Positions 8,719-19,200 are shown, numbered from the stretch's first letter. The stretch: 64,000 nt of DNA from Paraclostridium tenue (GCF_039521565.1 NZ_BAAACP010000002.1:278077-342076); one strand, 5' to 3'. The notes: a model not told the origin generated them from the sequence alone. Numbers and translations: made by a program.

Positions 8719-10614
8719 TTATTCATTTATTGGTTTTTTAAGTACTGCTAAAAGTATCATTCCTATTACAGAACCTACTAATATTGCTCCTAAGTATGCT
8801 AGAGGATGACCAACAACTGGAACAACAAATATTCCTCCATGTGGTGCTCTTAAAGTTACATTAAACATCATACTTAGTGCTCCTGCTACTGCTGAACCTA
8901 CAACACATGCTGGTATAACTTTTATAGGGTCTGCTGCTGCAAATGGTATAGCACCTTCTGTAATAAATGATAATCCCATTACATAGTTAACTTTACCTGA
9001 TTCTTGTTCTTCTTTAGTGAATCTATTTTTAAAGAAAGTTGTAGCAAGTGCTATAGCTAAAGGAGGTACCATACCACCTGCCATAACTGCTGCCATTATT
9101 TCATATTGTCCTGATTGAAGTGATGCAACTCCAAATACATAAGCTGCCTTATTTATTGGCCCACCCATGTCTATTGCCATCATACCACCTAATATTAACC
9201 CAAGTATTAATTTAGAACTTGTCCCAAGTCCATTTAAGAAACTAGTTATACCTAAGTTTATTGCTGCTACTGGAGGTATTACTACAAAATTCATTATAAT
9301 ACCTATTAAAAGTGTACCAAATAAAGGATATAATAAAACTGGTTTTATACCATCTAGTGATGCTGGTAATACACTAAATACTTTTTTAAGTCCAACTACT
9401 AAATATCCTGCTAAGAAACCTGCAAGTAATGCTCCTAAAAATCCTGAACCACTTGCATTGGCCATTGCACCACCTACAAAACCTACTACTAAAGCTGGTC
9501 TATCAGCTATACTATATGCAATGTATCCTGCAAGTACTGGTAACATAAATCCAAAAGCAACATCTCCTATAGACTTAAAGAATGCAGCTATTGGTGTGTT
9601 TGAACCAAAGTTTTCTGGGTTTATAGAGTAATTATCTAGTAAAAATGCTAGTGCTATTAATATACCTCCACTTACAACGAATGGTAGCATATTTGATACC
9701 CCGTTCATTAAGTGTTTGTATACTTTTCTAAGTGCTGTTTCATCATTTGACTCTTCACTTGATTCTGTGTTTCCACTATGATTGTATATTGGTGCATCTC
9801 CATTTTGTGCTTTAGTTATTAACTCTTCTGCTTTGTGTATCCCGTTAGCAACTTTAGTTATTATAACTTTTTTTCCGTTAAATCTAGCCATATCAACTTT
9901 TTTATCAGCTGCTACTATTATACATGTTGCATTTTCTATTTCTTCTTTAGTTAAAACATTTTTAGCACCAGATGAACCATTAGTTTCTACCTTTATGCTA
10001 ACTCCCATTTTTTCAGCTTGTTTATTTAAACTTTCTGCTGCCATAAAAGTATGTGCTATTCCTGTTGGACAAGCTGTAACTGCTAATACTGTTGGATATT
10101 TTGAAGAACTACTTTCTTTAACTTCTACAACTTCTTCCTTTTCTTCTTCTGGAAACTTTTCTTTTTCTTTGTAATCTATTAAGTTTAAGAACTCATCTAC
10201 ATTTTGAGCATTCATTAATTTTTCTCTAAATTCTTCATCCATAAGTATTGTAGATAATCTTGATAATACTTCAAGATGAGTATTATTAGCTCCTTCTGGT
10301 GCTGCTATCATAAAAAATAAATGTGATAGACTTCCATCAAAAGATTCATAATCTACACCTTTTTTTGAAACTGCTGCACCTAAACATGCATTTTTAACTG
10401 CTTTAGTTTTGGCATGAGGTATAGCTATTCCTTCTCCTATACCTGTTGTACTTTGATTTTCACGAGCTATTATAGCTTCTTTGTATTCTAATCTATCATT
10501 TAAATTCCCACTATTATTTACTAAATCTACTAATTTATCTATAGCATCCATTTTATCTTTTGCTTTTAAGTCAAGACTTATAGATCTTTTATCTATTAAA
10601 TCAACTATTCTCAT
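8719..10614 (-). CDS. fruA: PTS fructose transporter subunit IIABC
   Basis: 631 residues holding a full fructose-family permease. EIIA (1-150) has phospho-site H67 in GIGEGIAIPHAKT. EIIB (about 173-270) has phospho-site C182 in AVTACPTGIAHTFMAAE. EIIC (about 290-625) contains YKHLMNGVSNMLPFVVSGGI, AIDMGGPINKAAYVFG and FITEGAIPFAAADP. It imports and phosphorylates fructose to fructose-1-phosphate at the membrane. It lies 3 bases after fruK, which consumes that product, and both are downstream of a PRD regulator, so this is a complete fructose operon. Confidence 0.95.
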   Translation of the reverse strand: MRIVDLIDKRSISLDLKAKDKMDAIDKLVDLVNNSGNLNDRLEYKEAIIARENQSTTGIGEGIAIPHAKTKAVKNACLGAAVSKKGVDYESFDGSLSHLFFMIAAPEGANNTHLEVLSRLSTILMDEEFREKLMNAQNVDEFLNLIDYKEKEKFPEEEKEEVVEVKESSSSKYPTVLAVTACPTGIAHTFMAAESLNKQAEKMGVSIKVETNGSSGAKNVLTKEEIENATCIIVAADKKVDMARFNGKKVIITKVANGIHKAEELITKAQNGDAPIYNHSGNTESSEESNDETALRKVYKHLMNGVSNMLPFVVSGGILIALAFLLDNYSINPENFGSNTPIAAFFKSIGDVAFGFMLPVLAGYIAYSIADRPALVVGFVGGAMANASGSGFLGALLAGFLAGYLVVGLKKVFSVLPASLDGIKPVLLYPLFGTLLIGIIMNFVVIPPVAAINLGITSFLNGLGTSSKLILGLILGGMMAIDMGGPINKAAYVFGVASLQSGQYEIMAAVMAGGMVPPLAIALATTFFKNRFTKEEQESGKVNYVMGLSFITEGAIPFAAADPIKVIPACVVGSAVAGALSMMFNVTLRAPHGGIFVVPVVGHPLAYLGAILVGSVIGMILLAVLKKPINE

Positions 10615-10617
10615 AAT

Positions 10618-11535
10618 TTATCTCCTTTCTATTTTTATTTCATCTATTAACTTATATATATCTTCTTTTGTTGCTAAATCATTTGAAAATGCTGTTGCTC
10701 CTCCACTAGCTGCTCCTAAGTTTAAAGCTTCTTCATAATTATTTGAATTTAAGTATCCTGCTATAAACCCTGCTACCATAGAATCTCCTGCACCTACTGA
10801 GTTTTTAACTTCTCCTTTTGCTACGTTACTTGTAAAAACTTCTCCATCTTCATTTATTAGTAATGCCCCATCTTTACCCATAGATACTAATACATTTTTA
10901 GCACCCATTTCTTTAAGCTTTTTAGCATAAGTTATTATGTCATCAATTCCATTTAACTTAACATTAAATAATTCCTCTAATTCATGATTATTAGGCTTTA
11001 TTAAAAATGGCTTATGCTTTAACACATTCATTAATAAATCTTTAGTAGCATCTACTACTATTTTTACATTTTTATTTTCTAACCTTTTCATTATATTTTC
11101 ATAAAGAGAAGAATCTAGAGTTTTAGGTATACTTCCTGCTAAAACTAATATATCGTTTTCTTTTAGACTATCAAGTTTTTCATATAATTTATTTAAAGAT
11201 TCATCGTCTATATTTGGTCCTTGCCCGTTTATTTCTGTTTCTTCATTACTTTTAACTTTAACGTTTATTCTAGTAAATCCATTTTCTAGATTTATAAAAT
11301 CTTCTTCTAATCCTTTATTTTTTAAAGTGTCTTTTATATATAAACCTGTAAATCCACTAACAAAACCTAGTGCCCTACTTTTATATCCTAATTCTTTTAA
11401 TATTAATGATACGTTTATTCCTTTACCCCCTGGGTATACGTATTCCTCTTTTGTTCTATTAACTTCACCATTTTTTAGATTATCTAACTTTATTACATAA
11501 TCTATAGATGGGTTAAGTGTTACTGTGTAAATCAT
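10618..11535 (-). CDS. fruK: 1-phosphofructokinase
   Basis: A 305-residue PfkB-family kinase starting MIYTVTLNPSIDYVI, the classic 1-phosphofructokinase N-terminus. It shows YPGGKGINVS (residues 34-43), VDATKDLL and the catalytic anion-hole motif GAGD at 248-251 with base D251. It phosphorylates fructose-1-phosphate to fructose-1,6-bisphosphate in the cytosol. First gene of the fruK-fruA message, with a terminator between it and the upstream regulator, so transcription must start in the roughly 70 bases before its ATG. A clear promoter could not be assigned there. Confidence 0.94.
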   Translation of the reverse strand: MIYTVTLNPSIDYVIKLDNLKNGEVNRTKEEYVYPGGKGINVSLILKELGYKSRALGFVSGFTGLYIKDTLKNKGLEEDFINLENGFTRINVKVKSNEETEINGQGPNIDDESLNKLYEKLDSLKENDILVLAGSIPKTLDSSLYENIMKRLENKNVKIVVDATKDLLMNVLKHKPFLIKPNNHELEELFNVKLNGIDDIITYAKKLKEMGAKNVLVSMGKDGALLINEDGEVFTSNVAKGEVKNSVGAGDSMVAGFIAGYLNSNNYEEALNLGAASGGATAFSNDLATKEDIYKLIDEIKIERR

Positions 11536-11603
11536 GTTATCACCTCGTTAGTGTTATCTTATATTCTTATAATACCTTTGAATACATTTTCCTAAAAGTC
11601 AAA

Positions 11604-11631
11604 AAATTTCTCTTAGTTAAAAGAGAAATTT
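11604..11631 (-). terminator. terminator of the PRD regulator gene
   Basis: On the reverse strand AAATTTCTCTT / AAGAGAAATTT (11-bp arms, 6-base loop) is followed by TTTTTTGACTTTT. It separates the regulator from fruK. Confidence 0.8.
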
Positions 11632-11650
11632 ATCGATTACAATTGTTTAG

Positions 11651-13423
11651 TTATTTAAACATAGCTATAAACTTATCGTATTTTTTAGATTCACATATGC
11701 TTATTACTTTTGCTATTGAGTCTATTCTTTTATATATATTTGAAAATAAATCTTCATAATTTATAATGCTTTCCTTTTGAAGACAAAGCATTATAACTAA
11801 TCTTACATCTCCAATTTCCCATGGTATGCTTTTTTTAAGTATACCTATTGCTATAGCATTTTTATAAACTTGTCCAGTTGCTCCATGAGGAATTGCTACC
11901 ATATTTCCGATTTCTGTTGTAGCTATATTTTCTCTTTCTATATAAGATTTTTTCATTTCTTCATCTATATACTTTTTTTCAATTAACTTTTCTGACATAT
12001 ATTCTATTACATCGTATTTATTATCAAAATCTAGGTCAGTAAAAAATAAATCTCTATCAAATATTTCAGATAAATTTATGTTGTAATATATTTTTCCTGT
12101 ATCTAAAAACTTTTCTATTATCTTTATTTCTTTATCATCTAAAAATGGTGATACATTTATTACAGGAATATTATCAACTTTTATAGGTACAGTAGCTATT
12201 ATAAAATCTACGTCTAATAATCCAATATAATCTATTAAATATGATGGTATAACTTTTAGTATTTCTAATCTTTTATCAAACTTTGCTTCAAGTTTTGCTT
12301 TTATAAGCATAGAAGTTCCAACACCTGATGCACATACTATTATAGCTTTTGATATTTTTTTATTTTCTTTATAATTTGTTCTTTGAAGTGCTCCACCTAT
12401 ATGTATTGCTATATTTGCAGTTTCATTTTCATCTATTTCTAAATTTAAGTCTTTTTCTAAAGTGTTTTTAGCTATATTTGCTAAATCAAATGCTACTGGA
12501 TACTTCATTTTTATATCATTTGCTATTATATTTTTATTATTTATATTAAGTTCTTTTTTTATGCAAAAATTACTTATATGCTTATATAAAAATTCTTTAA
12601 ATATATCATCATTACTTAAATCTATAGATGTAGCTAATTTTATATTTTTAGTAAATTTATCTATAGAATTTAATATTTTATTTTTATAATCCTTATTTTC
12701 TTCTTTACTAAATTTATCTTTATAATATTTTATGTAATTTTTTATGTACTCTTTATAATTTATATTATCTTCTAAGGATAAGGATATTAATATGTAGTTA
12801 AAAATATTGTTAAATTCATAATCTGTAAATATAATGTTCTCTTTTTCTAAGTTATATAATATTTCTGATCTTATTAAAGGTATGCTCTCCTTTATATAAT
12901 CACTAAAAAAGTCTTCAAGTTTTATATCATTATAATTTAAACTAACTTCTAAAATACATTTTTTTAGATTATTTATATCTCCATCAATACTTATACCAAG
13001 TTTATGCTTTGATACTATTTTTAAATTATATTTTTCAAGTATGGATTTAACTTCTTTTAAATCATTTTTTATAGTAGATAAGCTAACATACATTTCATTT
13101 GCTAGACTTTCAATTTTTAAAGTTTTATTTTTGTATAATAATAATACACGCTTTAATATATAACTTACCCTATTAACATCACTATTTAATTCATCTTTTA
13201 TTTCTTTTATAGATTTTATATCTCCAACTAATTTATATCCAATACCTCTTATTGAGTCTATTTTTACTTTTTCAAGTGTAGAATTTATATTTTTCACTTC
13301 TACTTGTATCGTTTTTGTAGAACAACCTATTTCTTTAGCTAGTGCTTTACTACTTATAGGTTGTGTACTATTTTTTAGTATATCAATTATTTTAGCTTGT
13401 CTTTTACTTAAAATATATTCCAA
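11651..13423 (-). CDS. PRD-domain transcriptional regulator with EIIB/EIIA modules
   Basis: About 590 residues. N-terminal helix-turn-helix (SSKALAKEIGCSTKTIQVEVKNIN), a second HTH near 85-130 (LANEMYVSLSTIKNDLKEV), two PRD domains (about 170-385, including ETANIAIHIGGALQR), an EIIB-like Gat/Mtl segment (VCASGVGTSMLIKAKLEAKF) and a C-terminal EIIA-type domain (ATTEIGNMVAIPHGATGQ, candidate phospho-histidine). This is the MtlR/LicR activator architecture, controlled by PTS phosphorylation; beside fruK-fruA it probably senses fructose flux. TTG at 13423 is preferred because AAGGG lies 9 bases before it, whereas TTG 13432 abuts that site. Confidence 0.88.
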   Translation of the reverse strand: MEYILSKRQAKIIDILKNSTQPISSKALAKEIGCSTKTIQVEVKNINSTLEKVKIDSIRGIGYKLVGDIKSIKEIKDELNSDVNRVSYILKRVLLLYKNKTLKIESLANEMYVSLSTIKNDLKEVKSILEKYNLKIVSKHKLGISIDGDINNLKKCILEVSLNYNDIKLEDFFSDYIKESIPLIRSEILYNLEKENIIFTDYEFNNIFNYILISLSLEDNINYKEYIKNYIKYYKDKFSKEENKDYKNKILNSIDKFTKNIKLATSIDLSNDDIFKEFLYKHISNFCIKKELNINNKNIIANDIKMKYPVAFDLANIAKNTLEKDLNLEIDENETANIAIHIGGALQRTNYKENKKISKAIIVCASGVGTSMLIKAKLEAKFDKRLEILKVIPSYLIDYIGLLDVDFIIATVPIKVDNIPVINVSPFLDDKEIKIIEKFLDTGKIYYNINLSEIFDRDLFFTDLDFDNKYDVIEYMSEKLIEKKYIDEEMKKSYIERENIATTEIGNMVAIPHGATGQVYKNAIAIGILKKSIPWEIGDVRLVIMLCLQKESIINYEDLFSNIYKRIDSIAKVISICESKKYDKFIAMFK

Positions 13424-13607
13424 AATTATCAACCCTTATCTAAATTGTTTATAATTTTTATTTTACTATATACATTGTTATTCTTTCAATTATTAAAGCC
13501 TTTAAGTTACATTTATTAAAATATTACAAATTTTTAAGTTTTAAATTTTAATATTTAATGGTATACTCATTAAATATTAATCAAACCAAAAATTTAAAGG
13601 AGGATAC

Positions 13608-14738
13608 ATGAAAAAATATTTAGATGAATTTTCAAAATCCATAAGATATATAATTCCTGTTGTAGTGTTTTTTATAGGATTTATTATCTATCAAAATTTC
13701 AATAATATATTGAAATTTATTACAACTAATGTCCAAATAATTTCTGGGGTTTTAACTCCATTTGTTATTGGTTTTTTAATCGCTTACATACTTAATAAAC
13801 CTATGGTTTATCTTCAAAAAAAGTTTAAGCTTGGTCGTGGTGTTAGTGTAGCAATAATTTATGGAGTATTATTGGCTATGTTAGTTTTTGTATGGATATA
13901 TATAGTTCCAATTATTCAAAAAAATATAGCAGATTTATATTCATTTATGCCTCATGATATGAAAGAAGTTGAAAGTATAATTAATTCTACACTTTCAAAA
14001 TTTAAAATAAATGTAAAAAATCCAACTTCTGCTTTACAAGTAAAAGATTTTATGTCAAATTCAGTAATCCCAACAGTTACATCTATTGCAGGACTACTTA
14101 GTCAAACACTTTTAGAGTTGATAGGTTTAATAGTAACTTATACTGTAAATATTTTCTTAGGAATAGTAATTTCTATATATTTATTATTATCTAAGGAAAA
14201 AAGCATTAAAATAACTGATGATTTATGCGAGTGTATTTTCGGTAAGTTTTACTTAAAATCAAAAGAATTCGGTAAGATTCTTGATAAGAATATAGGTTCT
14301 TATATAATTGCCAAGTTTTTAGATTCTTTAATTTATGGTACTGTTTGTACTATAATACTTGTTTTATTAAATTCTCATTATCCAGTATTTGTCGGGATAA
14401 TAGTTGGTATAACAAATATGATTCCATTCTTTGGGCCAATTATAGGTACTATAGTTGCGACTTTTATAAATCTATTCTTCTCTTTTGAAAAAGCGATTAT
14501 AGTTTTAATTGTTATGATTGTAGTTCAACAATTAGAAAGTGCAATACTTGAACCTCATTTTGTTGGAAAACAAGTTGGAGTACCACCAATACTTACAATA
14601 CTTGCAGTAACACTTGCAGGACAATATACAGGTTTTCTTGGCATGATGTTATCTGTTCCTATTATGGGAGTTGTTATAATCTATGTTAATAGATTTATCG
14701 AAAAGAAAAAATCAAATATTATACAATCTGAAAAATAG
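13608..14738 (+). CDS. AI-2E family transporter
   Basis: 376 residues with about eight membrane helices. The first is at 12-28, and the conserved C-terminal half contains GTVCTIILVLLNSHYPVFVG, ITNMIPFFGPIIGT and VVQQLESAILEPHFVGKQVGVPPILTILAV, typical of this family. Members have been linked to export of AI-2, sodium/proton antiport or other small solutes, so the substrate cannot be assigned. Ribosome site AAAGGAGGA before ATG. Single gene ended by a terminator shared with the convergent TetR gene. Confidence 0.9.
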   Translation: MKKYLDEFSKSIRYIIPVVVFFIGFIIYQNFNNILKFITTNVQIISGVLTPFVIGFLIAYILNKPMVYLQKKFKLGRGVSVAIIYGVLLAMLVFVWIYIVPIIQKNIADLYSFMPHDMKEVESIINSTLSKFKINVKNPTSALQVKDFMSNSVIPTVTSIAGLLSQTLLELIGLIVTYTVNIFLGIVISIYLLLSKEKSIKITDDLCECIFGKFYLKSKEFGKILDKNIGSYIIAKFLDSLIYGTVCTIILVLLNSHYPVFVGIIVGITNMIPFFGPIIGTIVATFINLFFSFEKAIIVLIVMIVVQQLESAILEPHFVGKQVGVPPILTILAVTLAGQYTGFLGMMLSVPIMGVVIIYVNRFIEKKKSNIIQSEK

Positions 14739-14745
14739 ATAAATT

Positions 14746-14776
14746 AAAAAAGAGCCTTTATATAAGGCTCTTTTTT
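14746..14776. terminator. bidirectional terminator
   Basis: AAAAAAGAGCCTT pairs with AAGGCTCTTTTTT around a 5-base TATAT loop, directly at the stop of the TetR gene and 8 bases past the AI-2E gene. Confidence 0.88.
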
Positions 14777-15380
14777 AATTTAATCCCTTTATAAGCAACT
14801 TGTATGCTCTATCTTTTGCATCTTCAATTATTTTTTTATCTTCATTTTTAATACATATTGTATGTCCAAATCCAACAACTACACTTTCAAATACCATAAT
14901 TTGATACTCTTTATCTTCTTGTTCTTTTATGATATTTTCTGATACTCCAATTAATAATAATTCGTTTATAGCTTTTTTTAATAAATCATATCTTTTATTA
15001 ATATAATCTTTATTTTTTTCTAATATTTCCTTAAATTCATAATGACTTAAATTAGAAAATAGTATATTGCTAAAAGAACTATAATCTGTTGTACTTTTTT
15101 CAACTATATCCAATATAATATAAAATTTATCTTTAAAGTTGTCTCCAAATTTTATTTTTTCTATGTTTTCATAAATCTCTATATCCATATTATAAAGAAA
15201 GGCTTTTTCTAAAATTTCTTCTTTAGATTTAAAGTAATCATAAATAGTTCCTTTTCCAATTCCAGCCTCTTTTGCAATATCAGCTACTTTTACTGTGTGA
15301 AGCTTAATTCCTTCATGTAAAAGTTTATTTACTGCATTAAAAATTAATATTTCTTTTTCAGAGTGAGTGTTATTTGCCAC
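14775..15380 (-). CDS. TetR/AcrR family regulator of the efflux operon
   Basis: 201 residues. The N-terminal helix-turn-helix at about 22-55 reads VKVADIAKEAGIGKGTIYDYF followed by KSKEEIL, a textbook TetR recognition region; the rest is a helical ligand-binding domain. GTG start at 15380 overlaps the last base of the RND pump stop codon, with GAGGAGGAG just upstream inside the pump's final codons, so the two are translationally coupled. A palindrome of the classical TetR-operator type lies in front of the pump, implying autoregulated repression of the whole operon. Confidence 0.9.
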   Translation of the reverse strand: MANNTHSEKEILIFNAVNKLLHEGIKLHTVKVADIAKEAGIGKGTIYDYFKSKEEILEKAFLYNMDIEIYENIEKIKFGDNFKDKFYIILDIVEKSTTDYSSFSNILFSNLSHYEFKEILEKNKDYINKRYDLLKKAINELLLIGVSENIIKEQEDKEYQIMVFESVVVGFGHTICIKNEDKKIIEDAKDRAYKLLIKGLN

Positions 15381-18300
15381 TACATCTCCTCCTCATCAAT
15401 TATGTTTGGTTTTAATTCTTTTTTATTAAGTATATCATACATAGCAGGAACTACAAATAATGTTAAAACTGTTGCATAACTAAGTCCTCCGATTGTAACT
15501 ATTGCCATTGGCTGAATCATATCAGCCCCTGTACCTATTCCCATTGCTAAAGTTAAAAGTCCAAGTATCGTTGTAAGTGCTGTCATAAGTATTGGTCTTA
15601 TTCTAGTTTTTCCAGCTAATATTAATGCACTTTTTTTGTCAACACCATTAAATCTTAACTGGTTAACATAGTCAATAAAGACTATACCATTATTAACAAC
15701 TACTCCTGCAAGCATTAAAAATCCTAGCATTGATATCATACTTAGTTCAAAATTTGTTATTAAAAGACCTAAAAATCCTCCTGTAAATGCAAGTGGAATT
15801 GTAAATAATACTATAAATGGTGATAACAATGACTGAAATTGTGCAACCATTATTAAGTAAATAAATACTATTGCCAGAGAAATCATTTTTATTAAATCAC
15901 CAAAAGCACTATCCATAGATTCTTTTTCTCCACCCATTTCTATGCTATATCCATCAGGTAATTTATAATCTTTTAATTTAGATTCAATTTCTTTACTTAC
16001 AAGCCCTATATTATGCTTATCATCTATTGATGATGTTACTGAAATATTTCTTACTTGGTTTTCACGATTTATTGAGTTAAGACTTTCTACTTCTTCAATA
16101 CTTGCTATATCAATTAACTTAACTTCTACTTCTTTATTATCTTTTGTTCCTTTTATTTTATAATTACTTAAACTTTCTCTACTTATTGAATTATCTTTAT
16201 CATCTACAACAATTACTGGATATTCATTTGAAGCAACGTTTAATGTAGTTGCTGTATTTTCACTTTTTAATGCTTTTGATACTTCTTGATAAACTTGTGC
16301 TACTGTTAAAGAGTAATTCATAGCTTTTTCTTTATCTACTATAATTTTTGTTTCTTTATTATTGTCTACTAGACCATTGTCTACTTCAGTTACACCTTCT
16401 GTTTTTTCTAGTATTTTAGCTACATCTTTAGCTATATTTTTTAATTTATCTAAGTTATCTCCTTTTACTATTACATTTATTCCCGAACCACCTAATGCTG
16501 ACATATCCATATTTGAGGAATTAACTTTTATTTTTGCATTTAAATCTTTAGTTTTTTCAGTTATTATATTTGCAACTTCTTTACTAGATAATTTTTTATC
16601 TTCTTTTAGCAATACATAAAAAGATACATTGTTTTTGCCTTGACTAAACATAAAGCTTTCTCCACTACTTTGAAGTGCTCCTACAGTTTCTACATCTTTT
16701 ATTTCTGTAATTTTATCAATTATGGTTTCACTCATATCTCTTGTATCTTTTTTTGTTGATTTTTTTGGCATTTCTAAACTTACAGATAACTGTGTACTAT
16801 CAATTTCAGGCATTAATATAGTTCCTTTAGATATAATTAAAAATCCACTTCCTAAAAATAATACTAATGACCCAAATAATACTATAAACTTGTGTTTAAG
16901 ACTTACTTTAAGTAATTTTTCATATAAGTTAACGAATTTATCAAATAATTTATGTTCTTTTTTAGTATTTACATTAAGCATTTTTGATGACATTGCTGGA
17001 ACTAATGTAAGTGCTACTATTAAACTTGCCAGTAGTGAGTAGGCAATAGTAAGTCCCATATCCTCAAATAATTGACGAGATAGTCCATGTGTAAATACTA
17101 TTGGTAAGAATACACATACTGTTGTAAGTGTAGATGCAAATATTGCTCCTGCAACTTGGTTTGCACCTATTACTGATGCTTTTTTAGCACTCATTCCTTC
17201 ATTTCTTAGTCTATATATATTTTCAATAACAACTATACTGTTATCAACCAACATTCCAACTCCTAATGCTAGTCCTGATAAAGATATAATATTCATTGTT
17301 ACATTACTAAAATACATCATAGTAATTGCAAATAAAACACTTATAGGTATACTAAATGCTATTACTATTGTTGGTTTAATACTTTTTAAGAATACAAATA
17401 ATATAACTATTGAAAGTATTCCACCTAATATAAGATTACTTAAAACCGATTGTATAACTATATCAATATAAACACCTTGATCTTGTAGAGGTGTTATGTG
17501 CATATCTTTATTTTGATTCGTCAGTTCTTTTATAGTTTCATTTATTTTCTTTGAAACTTCTGATGTAGATGCTGTACTTTGTTTTTGGAAAGATAATATT
17601 ATTCCATCATTTCCATTTATTTTTGCATACATTTTATCTTTATTATTTGCAAGTTCAACATTTGCTACATCTTCAACTTTTACTTTTCCTAATCCATCAA
17701 TATTAAGTAGTTCTAAGTCTTTTAAATCTTCTATACTACTTACTTTATCACCTATTTTAACTATGTATTGTTCTTCACCTTCATTTATGTAACCTGCTGG
17801 CATGGCAAAGTTTTGAGCAGATAAAATTTTACTTAAATTTTCTTTTGTTATGTTTTTACCTAAATCTGCATTTTTATAAGCTTCTTCTTTTGCTTTTTCA
17901 AGTTCTTTAGATGATTTTTCAATTTCAGCTTCACTACTTGAAAGTGATTGTGATGCTTTGTTTAGTTCTGAATTTAGAGTAGCTTTTCCAGCTTCTAATT
18001 GTTTTTCTTTATCATTTAATTCTTTTAATTGGTTATTTAAAGATGACTCCTGATTATTAATTTCACTAAGCTTTTCATCAAAAGTTTTAATACCAGTTTC
18101 AAGTAAAGTTAAACCTTCTTTTTGCTCATCACTTACTGGTATATTGTTTTCTTCTTGATTTTTAATCATTTGTTCTAGTTCATCTTTTTTTTTTAATAAT
18201 TCACTTTTTTGATTTTCTAATTCATTTTTTCCACTTGATAATTGACTAATTGCACTTTGAAGTTGTGATTTTCCTGTTTTTATAGCACTACTTCCTTCAT

Positions 18301-19018
18301 TAAGTTCTTTATTTTTTTCTTCACTTTGCTTTTTAAGCTCAGCTTTTCCTTTTGCTATTTCAGCTTTTGCTTTGTTTAATTCATCTTGTGAAGATTTCAT
18401 TTTTGAATCAATAGAGCTTTTTAACTTATTATTAAGTTTTTCAATCTTACTATCATCTAAAGTCATTTTTATGCTTTCTTCTAATATTCCCATTGTATCG
18501 ACTGAAGCTACTCCATCAATTCTTTCAAAGCTTGGAATTACTTCTTTTTTTACTATTTTAGATGTTTCTTTTATGTCTTTGTTATTAATATCGATACTAG
18601 CTACCATTATAGGCATCATATCTGGATTCATTTTCATAAGTGTTGGTGTAGATACTTCATCGGCTAATTGACCTTTTACTAAGTCTACTTTTCCACTTAA
18701 ATCAATCATTGCACTGTCCATATTCATGTCTTGACTAAATTCAAGCATAATCATACTTGAGTTTTCACTTGATACACTATTAATATTTTCAATCCCATTA
18801 GATGTTGCTAAAACCTTTTCCAAAGGTTTAGTAACAGATTCTTCTACTTTTTCTGGACTTGCTCCTGGATATGTTGTCATTACTATAACGTAAGGCAAGT
18901 CTATTTTTGGAAGTAAATCTGTTGTCATTTCTGTAAAGGATACTCCCCCTAAAATAATTACTAGTATTACAGATACAAAAACTGTAAATGGCCTTTTTAC
19001 ACTAAATTTTGAAAACAT
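15380..19018 (-). CDS. RND efflux transporter with coiled-coil insertion
   Basis: 1212 residues, AcrB/HAE-type. Starts MFSKFSVKRPFTVFVSVILV; helix blocks contain LILGGILSIVILFVF, GLALGVGMLVDNSIVVIENI and the C-terminal repeat MLGFLMLAGVVVNNGIVFIDY. Between about residues 195 and 385, in the first extracytoplasmic loop, lies a long charged, heptad-like segment rich in K, E, Q and L (SKMKSSQDELNKAKAEIAKG onward) that predicts an antiparallel coiled coil and makes the protein about 170 residues longer than AcrB. Gram-positive pumps lack an outer-membrane channel, so the insertion may replace adaptor function (inference). Substrates unknown; controlled by the downstream TetR. Confidence 0.9.
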   Translation of the reverse strand: MFSKFSVKRPFTVFVSVILVIILGGVSFTEMTTDLLPKIDLPYVIVMTTYPGASPEKVEESVTKPLEKVLATSNGIENINSVSSENSSMIMLEFSQDMNMDSAMIDLSGKVDLVKGQLADEVSTPTLMKMNPDMMPIMVASIDINNKDIKETSKIVKKEVIPSFERIDGVASVDTMGILEESIKMTLDDSKIEKLNNKLKSSIDSKMKSSQDELNKAKAEIAKGKAELKKQSEEKNKELNEGSSAIKTGKSQLQSAISQLSSGKNELENQKSELLKKKDELEQMIKNQEENNIPVSDEQKEGLTLLETGIKTFDEKLSEINNQESSLNNQLKELNDKEKQLEAGKATLNSELNKASQSLSSSEAEIEKSSKELEKAKEEAYKNADLGKNITKENLSKILSAQNFAMPAGYINEGEEQYIVKIGDKVSSIEDLKDLELLNIDGLGKVKVEDVANVELANNKDKMYAKINGNDGIILSFQKQSTASTSEVSKKINETIKELTNQNKDMHITPLQDQGVYIDIVIQSVLSNLILGGILSIVILFVFLKSIKPTIVIAFSIPISVLFAITMMYFSNVTMNIISLSGLALGVGMLVDNSIVVIENIYRLRNEGMSAKKASVIGANQVAGAIFASTLTTVCVFLPIVFTHGLSRQLFEDMGLTIAYSLLASLIVALTLVPAMSSKMLNVNTKKEHKLFDKFVNLYEKLLKVSLKHKFIVLFGSLVLFLGSGFLIISKGTILMPEIDSTQLSVSLEMPKKSTKKDTRDMSETIIDKITEIKDVETVGALQSSGESFMFSQGKNNVSFYVLLKEDKKLSSKEVANIITEKTKDLNAKIKVNSSNMDMSALGGSGINVIVKGDNLDKLKNIAKDVAKILEKTEGVTEVDNGLVDNNKETKIIVDKEKAMNYSLTVAQVYQEVSKALKSENTATTLNVASNEYPVIVVDDKDNSISRESLSNYKIKGTKDNKEVEVKLIDIASIEEVESLNSINRENQVRNISVTSSIDDKHNIGLVSKEIESKLKDYKLPDGYSIEMGGEKESMDSAFGDLIKMISLAIVFIYLIMVAQFQSLLSPFIVLFTIPLAFTGGFLGLLITNFELSMISMLGFLMLAGVVVNNGIVFIDYVNQLRFNGVDKKSALILAGKTRIRPILMTALTTILGLLTLAMGIGTGADMIQPMAIVTIGGLSYATVLTLFVVPAMYDILNKKELKPNIIDEEEM

Positions 19019-19043
19019 ATATATTTCTCCCCATATTTATAAT

Positions 19044-19059
19044 GACCGACCAGTCGGTC
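19044..19059. promoter_or_regulatory. TetR-family operator before RND pump
   Basis: GACCGAC-CA-GTCGGTC: perfect 7-bp arms, 2-base spacer, 25 bases upstream of the pump start. It is strikingly GC-rich for its surroundings and matches the classic GACCGACTGGTCGGTC-like operators of TetR/AcrR repressors. Confidence 0.88.
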
Positions 19060-19163
19060 GGCAATTTAAAGTGTAGCATTTACAACTACTTTTCGCAATA
19101 TTTTTAATTTTTTATTTTAAAATAAAAAAGCAAAAATTAATTAATATAATTTTGTAACAAATT

Positions 19164-19197
19164 AAAAGTAGGTGTGAACCTAATCACACCTACTTTT
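19164..19197 (-). terminator. pflB terminator
   Basis: 14-bp perfect arms AAAAGTAGGTGTGA/TCACACCTACTTTT, 6-base loop, 3 bases past the pflB stop. Confidence 0.88.
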
Positions 19198-19200
19198 GAT

